Origin: Eretmocerus hayati
Lineage: Eukaryota > Arthropoda > Insecta > Hymenoptera > Aphelinidae
Length of the DNA: 64,000 nt
Reading direction: 5' to 3'
Assembly: GCA_029851415.1 (NCBI GenBank)
Contig: CM056741.1
Location: forward strand, 175,877,021 to 175,941,020
The position numbers were made by a program, and so were the translations under genes. Under the pieces are notes generated by a model that saw only the letters and a program-made list of their open reading frames with translations, had not been told where the DNA came from and searched no databases. Shown here in pieces: positions 1 through 12,700 of the stretch (position 1 is the stretch's first letter; each line of letters starts with the position of its first letter).

Positions 1-232
1 AGTTGAAAATTGTAGCAATATCATAACTCCGATCGGGATAAAAAAAAAAAAATAATAATAATAATTCCGATCGACCGCAGTTTTTCCAACGTCTAAATAC
101 CAACTATCTAAATCAAAGAATCTGCCGCCTAACGCTATCAGGAAAATCTAATCAATTGGTTGATTTCAGCAACGTAACGGTCACGATGTTCTCGAAATAT
201 TTCAAAAAATGTATGCATGCAAACGTACTCAC

Positions 233-619
233 CGTCAACGTTGCGATACTTGGAATCGTAGCAATGGGTGACAGCTGCGGTGATGTCTGAAGTTTTTCGA
301 ACTCGTCAACAGACAATGATTCGACTTTGGCAATAGAAAATTCGACCTCTTGAACCTCGTTGGTATCGGATGTGACTGACATCCGCATGAGAACATCTCG
401 TTGCTCCGAATCTGTCGACGACGCAGGCTGTTGTTGTGATTCCGAATCATTCAACTGATTGTTGTTCTCGCCCATAATCTTGTCTGCCACTTCCTGGGGC
501 AGAACCTCGAAGTTTTTTTCGTCACTGTCAATATCATCCCAGCCTCGGATCCAGTCCTCATCCATGACGATATCCAAGTAATCATCAGGATCATTATTGT
601 CTTCGGTTTGCGGCAACAT
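233..619 (-). CDS. first coding exon of an unrecognised acidic protein (5' part only)
   Basis: The frame opens with ATG at 617-619 (context AAAC before the ATG, a good insect start) and stays open for 129 codons. It then meets a strong donor, ACG|GTGAGT, at 232/233, so the exon ends in phase 0 and the remainder of the gene lies left of the window. The N-terminal 35 residues are very acidic (DPDDYLDIVMDEDW, then WDDIDSDE). The rest is rich in S, E, Q and T (PASSTDSEQ, VESLSVDEFEKLQ) with no hydrophobic segment. This resembles an acidic activation region or a disordered regulatory tail, but I do not recognise the family. The open frame past 232 is intron read-through and is not included. Start and donor are clear; function is unknown. 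Confidence 0.7.
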
Positions 620-1439
620 GTTTATATGACAACTAATACCGGTTCACTGAACAGACCTTGAACTTTCAAAACTTCAAATTACTTGCCACACTTTTGATAA
701 TGTTTTTAGATGTTTTTTTGTTCACTTATTGAGTTTGAGAAAAATTGTTTGATCCTCGCTCTTGCGTTGCGAGAACACGAGAGTTGCGACCGACGACGAC
801 CTAACCTAACGCATTCACAGGTTCACTGACTGAATGCGAAAAAACGAGCAAGCCGGCCGGGCCGGGTTTCACCGGAGAAATAATAGGAGCACTTCGCGGA
901 TCACACACTCATAATTTAGTCACAAATTACACTATCAAATTTTCTGACAATAAAACTTACAAAAAACAGTTCATCAGCTCTGACAAGATTGACAAATGGA
1001 GCAGGCCCGCCTGTCTCGGATACTCGAAGCCACCTCCGAAACCATCCGAAACTAAGCAGTCACACCATATCTCGATGCACCGGCCGGGCAGTCCGCGAAA
1101 ATAACAACAAAAGTCAAAAATTCTCATTACGAGTTCAAGCAAGATAATAGCACAAACAATTAAGTAATACAATTGAAGCACAAACACATGCATTGTAAGT
1201 GTATCCCTTCATGGACATAGCGGCGACCAAACTCAACCAATTAACTGACGCGCGACAACTGACACGAATCGACATGAACGCGTGCGGCGAGGCGGCGCAA
1301 CGTGCGGTCGTTCATTCGATTGATCGTCGTGATCATCGGATCACAAGCTTCGCAACATTTAGTATATTTGCAAATTTTGATGGTGATAAAAGAATCAATA
1401 CATTTTTTCTATGCGATTTCATTGGTTTATTCTCTATAT
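620..1439. promoter_or_regulatory. upstream region of the acidic-protein gene, probable promoter and 5' UTR
   Basis: This region precedes the minus-strand start at 619. It is more GC- and CpG-rich than its surroundings between about 740 and 880 (for example GAGTTGCGACCGACGACGAC and GCCGGCCGGGCCGGG), which is typical of a housekeeping-type insect promoter. A second CpG-rich patch lies at about 1240-1330. I see no clear TATA box and cannot place a transcription start. The short open frames here show no coding character. Confidence 0.35.
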
Positions 1440-2688
1440 AAGAGAGAGTAGAGCAAAATTGGACAGATTTTGCAGTGGGGCTATCTGACGATAATACTTG
1501 GAGCTAGGCACGCTATGCATGGGACTTTGTAATTCAATTATTGAATAGATTGTAGAAAAAATTTTAAGACCCCTAGGTCGTCTCAGCGTTTATACTTTTT
1601 CTTGAAGTTGAAAAACGAAAATCTATCAAAGTTCGCCCCGAGCTTGGGGGCACTTTTTGACAAGTTTTGGGAGCAAATTTGGACAGCCTTCCAAAATTGA
1701 GGTATACGGCATTATTCCCTGCCTATTAGAGTCGCATTTGCTCATCAAAACACGTGGTAATAACCCAAAACCAAGAGGGAAACCCGCCTGAGACTTTTAC
1801 ACCCTCCCATAGCCCGAGCAAGCGAGCCATATTTGTGTCATTCTTCAGCATTATTGAGATAGGCACTTTATTGATGCTACCGTCTTCAGCAATCACTAAT
1901 CGACTCGCGGCTTCTAAAAGTCGACTTTCATTCGTTTTTCTTCATATTAGAGGTCCCCTTACTTGCCCTACAGTCAACGGTCCCAATACCGGATACCAGC
2001 GAATGCGATAGGGAAATGTGAAAATCAAGCAATATCTTGGAACACGAAATAAGCAACTTCTCGCCTCCAATCCGACTCCTATGACCGTCATTAGATATCG
2101 TAACTTCACTTTTTCACCCATTTTCAATCATCTAAGTCACCCTCAACAAACCACGTTTCGAAAGATTTGCACAAACGCATACGCGCCTCGATACGAGCAA
2201 TAATCCTACAAAAACTCGGACAGACGATCGGTCCGGATCGGTCGACCGATTTTAGATGGGATTTAGCATTGTCCAAATTCGCCCCCACCAATTCGTCCAA
2301 AAATGCCGCCGACTCTTTTTTTTTCGTGAAATTGCGAGTACTTGTGTCTAATAAAACCAATTTCAACCCACGATGGCCCAAAATCTTCGTTTTCTGATGT
2401 AGTTTTTGACCCTCGAATGGCGATGAATAAGTCCGTCCAGTTATGCAGAAGCAGCGTAAACTCTTGCATCTGGAAAGTAAACCGCGCGACACCCCCGAAA
2501 AGCACCCCTATATGTCAGCGTGGACTCCCATACTGCAGTATCGTTTCGGGAGGTCTAACCGCGATAAAAACCGTTGTCTGTGATGGTATTAAAAAAGAAT
2601 TAACGCGGCAAAATTCTAGACTCGACTCCAACCGAGCTATTTCTCTCATCAAATTTTACCCCCGTCCAAATTCGCCCCACTCTCCCCT
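1440..2688. mobile_element. non-autonomous DNA transposon with 25-bp terminal inverted repeats
   Basis: The right end read on the minus strand gives AGGGGAGAGTGGGGCGAATT followed by TGGAC. The left end from 1440 gives AAGAGAGAGTAGAGCAAAAT followed by TGGAC, so the two ends form an imperfect inverted repeat about 1.25 kb apart. AT-rich flanks (TAT and ATA) could be a target duplication but are not decisive. Related phrases recur inside (a TTGGACAG at about 1680 and GTCCAAATTCGCCCCC at about 2272), and there is a self-complementary patch around 2225-2250. The open frames inside show no transposase motif, so this is a decayed or non-autonomous copy. Confidence 0.55.
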
Positions 2689-5600
2689 ATATGCCGACTA
2701 TGGTGTTTTATTGAAATGCTATACTTTTGAATTTTTGAATCATATATAAATGAATCGACAAAACATAAATAATGTACTCAGTTGGAGTTCCTGCGATTAA
2801 TTTGAGCATCAAAAAATAATGGAAAATTAGCAAATATTTTTAGAAATTGAAAGTTTTTCAAAATGTTTTCATTTTATTTTTTTAGTACAAATTTTTTATT
2901 TTAAGGAGGACCTCTTGCACGATTTCAATGCGGGCCATTCCAATGACTTAATATGCATCACCTGGAGTTGTTTTGCCATAAATGAAGGACTGCAATTGGT
3001 CCAAAGTTGAATCTTGAATTTGTGTGATTTCTGATAATGTCACCTTCAACTCGACTTTGAATTTGTTAGAACCATTGATTTTTCGCGAGCCTATCAGAAT
3101 GATTTCCGAGACACGTTGTTCACCACCTGACTCTCATATACAGTGCTGTGGTTGCAATCGACTCGACAAAATGCCCAACAATTTCCTCTTGTGTCATATT
3201 TTATCGTACCTGAGACTGCTATTGATTAGATCTCAAACCAGGAGGATTATATTGCATATAAATACTTCTATTCCACCGAATTTATGTATAATTTTTGGGT
3301 GTGAAAAATTTGTTTAAGAATTGCCATTGACCCTTTTCGCTGAATTTTGGAATACAAGGACATCAATCCCTCCCGAGTGAAAATTCTTTCACTGCAGGGT
3401 CAGGGTTTTATGATTCCACAATTTAGAGATACATTTTCATGACTATGACCAGCGCTGACTATGACTTCATGAGTATATACATATACTCAGGCTATACTTG
3501 TCCACATCGAGCTCACCTTGACGAAGGAAATTATCTCAGAAACGTCTACATTTTTCCATCTATTTTTCTCCAAAAAATTTAATTTAGGCCACGCACGTAT
3601 ATGTTATTTCCCTATTATCTTGAAATCTAACGCGCGGGATATTAATCTGTTTCTATAGGTATCGATAAGGGTCTCCATTGCGGAGGACTGCGAGAAACGT
3701 ACATCGTGACCCACTTTTATGAAATAATGGATCACGGAGTTTGATGTGAATATTCGGAAGTATTCATGAGGGTGGGAGTATTTGTGAATCGTGATTACGT
3801 GAAATTATACGGCAGTTCTCAGATATGCGAGTGTCCAAAACGATCATTACATCATTTATAAACGTTTGTACATTAAAAAATTTAATTCAATGGGGTTTCT
3901 CGTTAAGGTCGATCCTACGTATCGGCCTGTGATTGTATTTTGTCTTTTACCTCGACTTTCCTCGCACTCATTATTTATGCTATAATCCTACATTTTCTAT
4001 AGACGGAAAGTATGTGCTATTGGATACCCCAGCAAGCGCGTTGATCAACTGCAATTTCGAAAGAATATAATATTTCACTCATTATATCTGCTTTCTCTCA
4101 CGTTTTTCATGACTACATCGTGGGTACCGAAGAAATCTGATACCCGCCATAATTCTCCGATTAGTGAACGGATTAACAAAAGAAAATATGTACCTGCTGT
4201 AAATCAAAATATAAATACTCTGGAATGGAAAAATGGAACACGACTCGGCCAAAAATCTCGCGTAACCGAAAGAAAAGCTGTTACAGATTTCGCAGACTTT
4301 TTTCATCTGAGATACCTTTGACAACCGTGCAAAGCGATGATTAAAAGCAATAGTTTTTATACTCGAATTTGGAAAATTTTGTACATACCCCATTTCTACA
4401 AAAAAATTCACGAGAAAAAGTTACATAGCTGAGTTGCCAATTTAAGAGGTTTTCCTTGTTATATGTAACACGTAGAATATATATACAGTATTGAACTAGG
4501 ATTCAATTCATAAAAGTGACAGGCTGTCACTGACAGCCAAATTGAATGAAAAAAATAAGAAAAAACTGTGCAATGGTAGATAAAATAAAATTTGATGAAA
4601 ATAGACATGTAATAATCTATGATGAAATACAAGAAAAAATGGATGAATGGTCCAGGCTGGAGACCTTGTCATCTCTGATGCTGCTTTCACTTCTACCATT
4701 GGTCCTTGCTACAGGTAGGATAACGATAACAGAGCAATAGTCCTTCCCACGTCCTTCCTCTTCCTTGCAGCCATTTACAGGGCGGGGCTTGGCTAGTTTT
4801 CGCCCACCGCTTCCCATCATAATTTCCTCTCCCTTTTCGCGCATGCGTTCGACACTCGTCGAGCTCTTCATTCGTGACTTTGATATGAAATTAGTAAGAG
4901 ATAAACGCTGGCAAAAAATTTCAATATAGTATTTCCGAATTCATAGGTGCTAAATACGGGATTCAAATGATACTTGCAGAGGGACGAAAATGAATCATGC
5001 AACTCCATTCGACATGCATTGATGAATGAGTTATTTATTTGGTACCCTTTCCTAAACTTTTCATCACACCATGGAACAAATTACATATAATTAATTTCCG
5101 TAATAGTACACAGCAGCTTTTTGCACGTCCGTTTGTGAACGGCTACATTTCCAACGTACATCAAAATTCGTTACAAATCAGCACCGATTGTAGAGTGCTT
5201 TTATTTCTATCAACTTAAATAAATAATTATACATATTATTATCACTAACATCTTTGCTGCAGAACATTGAGTTCTATCGGCGATACTGATTTCTTCATTA
5301 TTAATAGAACTTATACTGTCCACTATTTCTAAATTTCGATAGAACCTACTGATGCGATCTATTATAGCTTGTAGGTGCGTAATCTGAAATTCACATCAAA
5401 TAAATATGCTCGACCGTTATCGAATTCAATTGGTTACAGCTATACGAAAGACAATTGCGTGATCCTCTTAATTGCATAATCAAGTATTGGAAGGGCAAGT
5501 TCTCTCCGCGTGTCGGAAGAAACTCCCGAATTTATATCTATGTATCAACATAATGATGAAGGCGTTTTCTTGTGAAAGTCAAGATGAAAAAAACTCGATT

Positions 5601-6598
5601 TTCCCTCTCTTGTTCCAGAATCAGGTCAATATCAGAAATTAACGTAAATCGCTTTAATATATATTTACATCTCTGTGCTATGAGTCGACTCCATTTATTA
5701 TCAAGTCTATAGATAATAGTATCCAAAAAATATTTAAAACTAAATAAAAATCCATTTACATAAAGGCATTAAAGACATGTAAAAATCGATATCTCGATTC
5801 TCAAAGATATGCTTCATCAACAAATTTGCAGCATTGCAAATTCGTAATATGAGTAGACTCGCTCGAAATATTTACTTGGAGCATGAATACTGTTATAAGC
5901 TGTTGACACAATAAAATAGATAAAAGGACCAAAGTCTCGAGAAACAAATAATCACAAATAATAATTCTCCAACGAAATCTTTCGAGCTCAAATATTACCA
6001 TCATTAAAATGAACAATCTTACGACTAATCTACTGCAACTCACAAGACCCATTCGTTTTCGATGTTCAACATTGGATCCATCGATGTGAACTTCGGATTG
6101 GATTTAATATAACCTTTGCATTGTCGTATTTAGAACAGCCTCACAACTACTGTACTTCGAGATTTTACTTGTAATCTTATCGTAGAAACTTTGTTCGTAT
6201 CACGAAAGAACCAATAAGTCACAATTATAACCGGACAAGCTCATTTCAGTCGTTGAGGACTCCAAAATTACACGAAACCGGCGCTTAAATTCTCAAAGAC
6301 GAAACCCTCAGTGAATTTTTTAACAATGTCTTGTGCAAGAATTTCGACCATGTTACAACGATATGACAAAATGATGCGAACAAGCAACTAAAATAACAGC
6401 GCAAAATGTGGCCTTTTTCCGCGGGACCACATGATTGATTGTTACGTTTCCCTATGTAACTTTGGAACATCAGATATTTTTGAGAGGTGGAAATGATCTT
6501 CTGCACAGGCAAGAGATCTATTGTTGAGTGGGTAACTTAATATATGGAGTTAATATTATTTGAACAAAAACTTCCGTGGGTGTAAGTAGCGAATAAGT
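2689..6598. other. intergenic stretch between the acidic-protein gene and the forkhead gene
   Basis: AT-rich sequence with only short, unconvincing open frames on both strands. The part just below 6599 should contain the 3' UTR of the forkhead gene, but I could not pick one poly(A) signal with confidence. A TTTAAT (ATTAAA on the minus strand) near 6102 is one candidate. No other structure was recognised. Confidence 0.4.
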
Positions 6599-6753
6599 TT
6601 ACATGTAGCATTTGGAACGCGACTGAAAATCTACAGGTGAGTAACCGAGTGAAGAAACACTGGATGGCGTCGTAGACCCGTACATGTTGGACGTGACACC
6701 GACGGTACTCACACTGCTTGGTGACATGGAAACGTTACCAGGTTCATCTTTAA
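6599..6753 (-). CDS. FoxL2-like last coding exon with stop
   Basis: Acceptor TTCTTTTACAG|TT completes an isoleucine codon and gives [19 protein letters not shown], then a Ser/Gly/Tyr-rich tail ending QSRSKCYM and TAA at 6599-6601. IKDE fits the SUMO consensus. Serine-proline pairs (MSPSS, YSPVD) are possible phosphorylation sites. Confidence 0.78.
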
Positions 6754-9700
6754 CTGTAAAAGAATGGATAATATTCTGGTAAATCTCGATTTGACAATTA
6801 AAGAACGGTAAAAATCAGCACGAGATCTAATTCCACGGTCAACATTCTATCACTGTATGAATCTCTTCTGAATATTCTCAAAGTTTCGGCCACAGTTATG
6901 AAAAGAAGATGCATATAAGCACTTGCAATTGATCAATACAAAGTGAATAAATGAGGTACATACACCCGGAAGAAGGTGCTCAATAATCATCAATAAGAAG
7001 AGAATCATCAATAAGAAAAAGAATCGGAAGAGATTCGAGTAAATTTTGCAAAATTGCAGTTACAATATATTTAAAAGTGATAATAAAACTCACTTTCAGG
7101 CCAATAAGAGCACCTGGATACAGCGTCAGACACGCTGATGGGTGAAGCTTCGTGCCTCCTCGCGCAAGCTGCAGCAAATCCAAACGAGTTCGATGTCATT
7201 GAAGGTACTACGGAACTGCTGCTGACTCCGCTGCCACCAGCTCCGACAACGCTACTCGTGGCAGCTGTCATCGTTGATCCTGCTGCACTACCTGAAACGT
7301 CGAGATAATTTCCTTGAAAAGCTTTGAGGCAATCAACTCAGAGCTCATCTAGAGAATATTAGATCAAGATTCATTATAGTATGAAACTCACCCAAGGAGG
7401 AGCTAATCTGACTGTAGCCGTTCATCGACGATATCTGCATCGGTTGCATTGGCAATTGTTGCTGCAGCTATAACAGAAAAAAAAGTTGTCAAGATTGACG
7501 TAAATTTGCCAGTACTTGGGGTGAAAAATAAAATTGATGAAGGAGATGTAGCGTATTAAGCTCACCTGACAGTGGCTGTACGGCGAGAGTGGCTGCTGTT
7601 GTAAGCCCCAAGCACTGTAAGCAATTTTAAAAATTTCGGTGAGTCATAATGTGATATAAGATACCGTACAATAATAAGGGTATGGTGAGAGACAGGATGA
7701 CAAAAACAGACCATCAGAAAAGTTGATGATAAGTTTTGCTACATGTTGACACTTTTCAGCTGTTCGAAATCAACGTGTGGCGCAAAAAACTAGACCGATT
7801 GCAATAAAATTCTACCATTTACGGAGGCACTGCCCAAAGATTTTGAGTAATAAAAAAATGTTTATTCTTATATCTAGTATATTGTTGATTGCAATATAGA
7901 TCAATTGCCCCAGAAGTTAGATTTCGAATGCTTAATTTCTCCACAATATATTGTACTATATGTAGTAATGGTTAAACCTGCTTGCATGTATGTACATGCA
8001 TCCAAGATTCGATGGCTAGGTAATGCAAATGTCAAAATGCACAACTTGACAAAAAGTCGAACGAAAATAACTTGCAACGAACCTCGTATCGTATCGGGGG
8101 TATGTGGTCGAGTAGGCTGGTGGCGAATGCGCAAAGAGGTTCCTCGTTGCACCTAGGTGCACATGAGCTGACTGAAAATGGTCGCCAAATATGGTTTTTG
8201 GATAAGTGGCATTGCGATAATGACGCTTCATACGTTTACGCCGACGCCAGTTACCGTGCTCGAACATATCTCCAGCATCGGGATCTGCAAATTTTTAATA
8301 ATAATTTCATCATCGAGTCTGTTTGAACTCTCTACTGTTCAGTATTAACTAAAATGCGATAAGAATGAGTTGATCAGTATTTAAAAATGTTTGGATGCGC
8401 TCAAAAATTTTCGGGCATTGGAATGATTTCTTATACAGGCTGATTATTTGTACGAGTTGAATATTTGGTCTCGTCGATCAACATCTAAAATATCAACCGT
8501 CCTTCAAGATCGACGAGACCAAATATTCAACTCGTATATTAACCATCAAGGACGAAAAAATCTACCAAAATCACTTATGGTTGATTATTTGGTCTCATCG
8601 ATCTTGAAGGACGGTGGGGAACTAAATAAATTCCCAAAATTTTATGAAAGAAATTTTATTGCTACGTTTCGTCCACTAGGTTTCGTGGACCTCATCAGGC
8701 TTCAGGTTTGTTATTCTTTAGATCGTCATGATATTTTTGAACGATTTTGTAATAGAGCACAGACATAACGTCTGGCTCCTGTCGATACATGTATCATGTA
8801 CATAACAAACCTGAAGCCTGATGAGGTCCACGAAACCTAGTGGACGAAACGTAGCAATAAAATTTTTTTCATGAAATTTTGGGAATTTATTTAGTTCCCC
8901 ACCGTCCTTCAAGATCAATGAGACCAAATAATCAACCTATATATTAAAAATCAAGGATGAAAAAAAACCTCCAAATTACTTATGGAATGATTTCTCTTCA
9001 CGACTCATCTGAATAACGAGGCACCAGAATTTTTTAAATCCAAGTCTGAATTCAACTTTATCGTCGGATCACGCAATCATTTTTGAGCCACACACTAATA
9101 TGAGTTTAGGATTGACAACCCTGCAAAATACCTAGAAAGAAGAGATCAAAATTCATACTCACGGATAATCCAAAAGTTGCCTTTTCGCTCGCCACCTCCT
9201 TCTCGTGGCACCTTTACAAAGCACTCGTTCAAACTCAGATTATGCCTGATACTATTTTGCCATCCCTTTTTATTTTCTTCATAGTACGGAAAATTTGTTT
9301 GAATGTACGAATAAATTTCACTAAGAGTCAATCTCTTGTGCTTGCTACTTTGTATGGCCATTGTAATAAGAGCAACATAACTGTAAGGTGGTTTTGAATT
9401 ACTTGAATTTGCCGCTGCAGAAGATGTTCCAGAAGTACCAGTACTTGCAGCTCCATTATTACTATTACTATTATTATTATTATTTCCGGTAACAGTAGAT
9501 TCAGAACTGCTATTACTGGTAGTGCTTGCGACACTACTGCTACTACTACTAGCTTGAGCTTCGTTATTGTTACCGCCACCACTACCACCACTGCCGATGC
9601 CGCCGGCCGACGGAAGTCGTGATGATGTTCTTGAACGTTTGCTCATACTATTGTGATTGCTGCTTGATGTATTAATGGTATTGACGGTACTGGTTGTGGT

Positions 9701-12700
9701 ATTGTGATGATTGTGACTGGTTGTTGTGTTGAGATGATGTCGATGAGAATTGTGCTGGTGGTGTTGCAGTCCAGTGTGGCTGTCGACATCGATGTTGCTG
9801 GTTGTTGGGTCATCGAGTTGGAGCGACGGGGAGCTTGTGCTCTTTCTTTTTGACCCTGACATCTGATAACAAATCATTAAAGAGTCAAAAAAGCTATCAC
9901 AAATCTGCATCTTTTAAGAAAATTTTGTTTTAGTTTCATTTCGACCGATTCGGTATTTTGTTGAGCGACTTTTGTTATAGAGGGATTCAAAAATTTGACT
10001 TGATTGAGAAAGCTCAGGTTTGATGAAGTAAACTTCATTAAAATTTAGAAGTTTAGAGCTTTGATAAAAATGGAATGGATTTCAAGTTTTGATCAAGTGT
10101 TGAAGGCGAGAATTAATTCTAAAATAACCATGTTGAGCAAGTTTTGAATTTTTTTTGGAAAGACGATAATGCTACGAAATGTTCATTAAAAAACCAGTTA
10201 TACATGATGAATTTCCTAGTTTGACGTTCAAATATTGATCAGAGCTTTCTTCTGAATACTAGACATAATTTTATTTTGACAGGATCCCAATGATTCAAAT
10301 TTTTTACGAGCCACCAAACGATTCTTTCATACTACGACAAACGGAGCTTTTCCGATGAAAAATTATCAACATTTTGTCGTCTAGACACTCACCGTCCGAG
10401 ATTTGTGATGTTGATGATGATGATGATGTTGTGGCGATCCCATGGATACATTATTATTGCTTGTGCTGGATGGAACGGCTAGTGGATCTGGACTGTGATG
10501 TAGTATGCCAATTTGATCGTGTAGACTGGATGATACGATAGAAGAGTCTCGAGACAAACTGCCGACGGGAACGTTCAAATCTTTTGGGCTCATCGACATG
10601 CAGTTACCGCTTAGTGGATCTGTGATGAAATTGCTCACTGAAAAGAAGAAAAATTACAAAAATTAAAAAAATGGTTATATTGAACAGAATAAAATTGGAT
10701 TGCTTATTTTGGGGCTTCATTTTTGGATCTCAGAAGAATGCCTGATACGAAAAAATTAATAACAAGTTGGAAAGAGTGATAAAGAATCATTATTCAGAGA
10801 CTTTGTTCTGGTGTTTTCCATTTTTCGAGAAGCGTGACATCGGAATTTTTTCTGAATCAATTGATACATATTCAGCATTTTGAAAATCGACCCATTTCAA
10901 TATTTGTTATTTTTTCTCCAAAAAGTCCTTGAAAATTTCAGTGAAGTAATGAATTTTAAACAAACGCAAACTCAATACTGACAAAGTCCATCTTCGACAT
11001 TTCAAAGAGCCACGTGGTTGAGCGTTGTTACTCAATCTTTTAATATTTACAAACTCAATGCGTAATTGAAAGCTCGCTGTGATATCAACATTTGTAAATG
11101 ATTCGACAATGTTGCAAATTTGTGATCGCGATCTGAAAAGCGTGCGAGTTTTACCCTGGGTATAAAACGAGTGCTTTGACAGAAATGAATAAATATTTCT
11201 CGTTATGTTGAGTCTCGAGAATGACGAGACACAACTTTTTGGTCGCATGTTTCGCATTCCTGTATTATACATATATTTCGCTTTCGCGTATTGCGATGAA
11301 ACGAAAGAAAAGTCGTATTCCATAAACAAAATTGGATTATAGTTATCGCTGCCTGCAAGGTTGTTTTCAGAGCTCAAGAATTACAGGTGTTCTGAGTGTA
11401 GAATAGATTTTCTATCAAACTGAGAAAAAACAGAATTATATTTTGATACTTGGAAAAAATGAGCATTGGAAAGGTGAAATTGAAATCACATAAAAAATAT
11501 TTGAATGCGGTGAGATATAATTTCACTGTGAGTTCAAATAGAGATATATTATTCACATTGAATATTGTGACAAAAGATTTAACTTTACTCTTCGATTAAA
11601 GCTATCTGAAAATGATGAATTAATTGTTGAAAAAACTTTCTCCAGTATTTTGTAAAAATTGCATCGGAGCAAATGAAGAAATGAATAGCGCCAGATTTCT
11701 ATACAACTACTAAAATATCAGCAATCGTTGACCATATCATAAGACATCCAAATTTTCGAGCAAAATTCTTCTCATTTTTATAAGAAAATCTTCTCCTCAA
11801 TGCATGGAAATTTGAGAATTGGAAGAACAGTGAGAAGTAGTAGTTGGCTATCATGAATTATAAGATTACAGGCAAGCTCGAATGATTTTTCATAGGAGAA
11901 GACAGCGGCGGCGATCGATGCTTAGCACTCGTATAAAAATCAAGAAAAATGTTCGCAAAAAATCAACAATAGATCGTATGACCGAGTCGATTCTGATGAA
12001 AGAACAATGCTTTGAAACCGAGCAAAAATCGATCATGCGTCTTGAATCGACCCATTATAAGTATTAATACGTGCCGGACCGAACAGATTGTCAGACGAGG
12101 AAAAGCCATGCACGGAGACAATTTTTCTTCGAAATTATCGAGCCAAGACTTATATAGCTTTGACTGCATTCGCAAAGATAATGTGTAATATCGCACGTGC
12201 GAAATTCAAAGGCCACGTGCAAATTTTCATTCTGTCAATTTTTTTATTACATACCTCAATTCAGACTTGATTCTCATTCACACGAATGCCAGTATTCAAG
12301 GCAATAATTATGAATGACGGGGGTGGGGGGTTGAAATTCAAATCAGGCTATTCTCAATTTACGTCTCATTCCTATACTAAATGCTGCTGTCAAAATTGGA
12401 ATAAGAAAAAAAAAACACATGGCACGCTCGCATAATAATCCAAATAAGAAAGCAAACTCGATATCCGGGATAAGAAACTATATTTCTCGGAAATGGTTGC
12501 CTCACAATATAGGATCACGATAAAGAGGTAACGATCGCTACTGTACTGATACTTCCTGATGTATGAAGGCGATACCCGTGTTTTGAGTTACAAGTCTCTG
12601 GGGCGCACAAGTGTGGGGCGTCGCCATATATATATTCTTCGAAAGTTTTGATTTTTGTCAAACGAAGCTGTTAAAGATTGTGCTCGATTGTATAATGAAA

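Noticed and set aside
1440..2688. Transposase gene inside the TIR element
   Set aside because: Frames on both strands are short and lack any DDE or zinc-finger pattern.
4546..4740. Plus-strand frame starting with ATG and followed by a donor-like ACAG|GTAGG
   Set aside because: Short and compositionally simple, with no second exon or homology that I could see.
10907..11377. 156-codon open frame on the minus strand inside the forkhead intron
   Set aside because: It begins with TTG, has no domain, and would not join to the neighbouring exons in phase.
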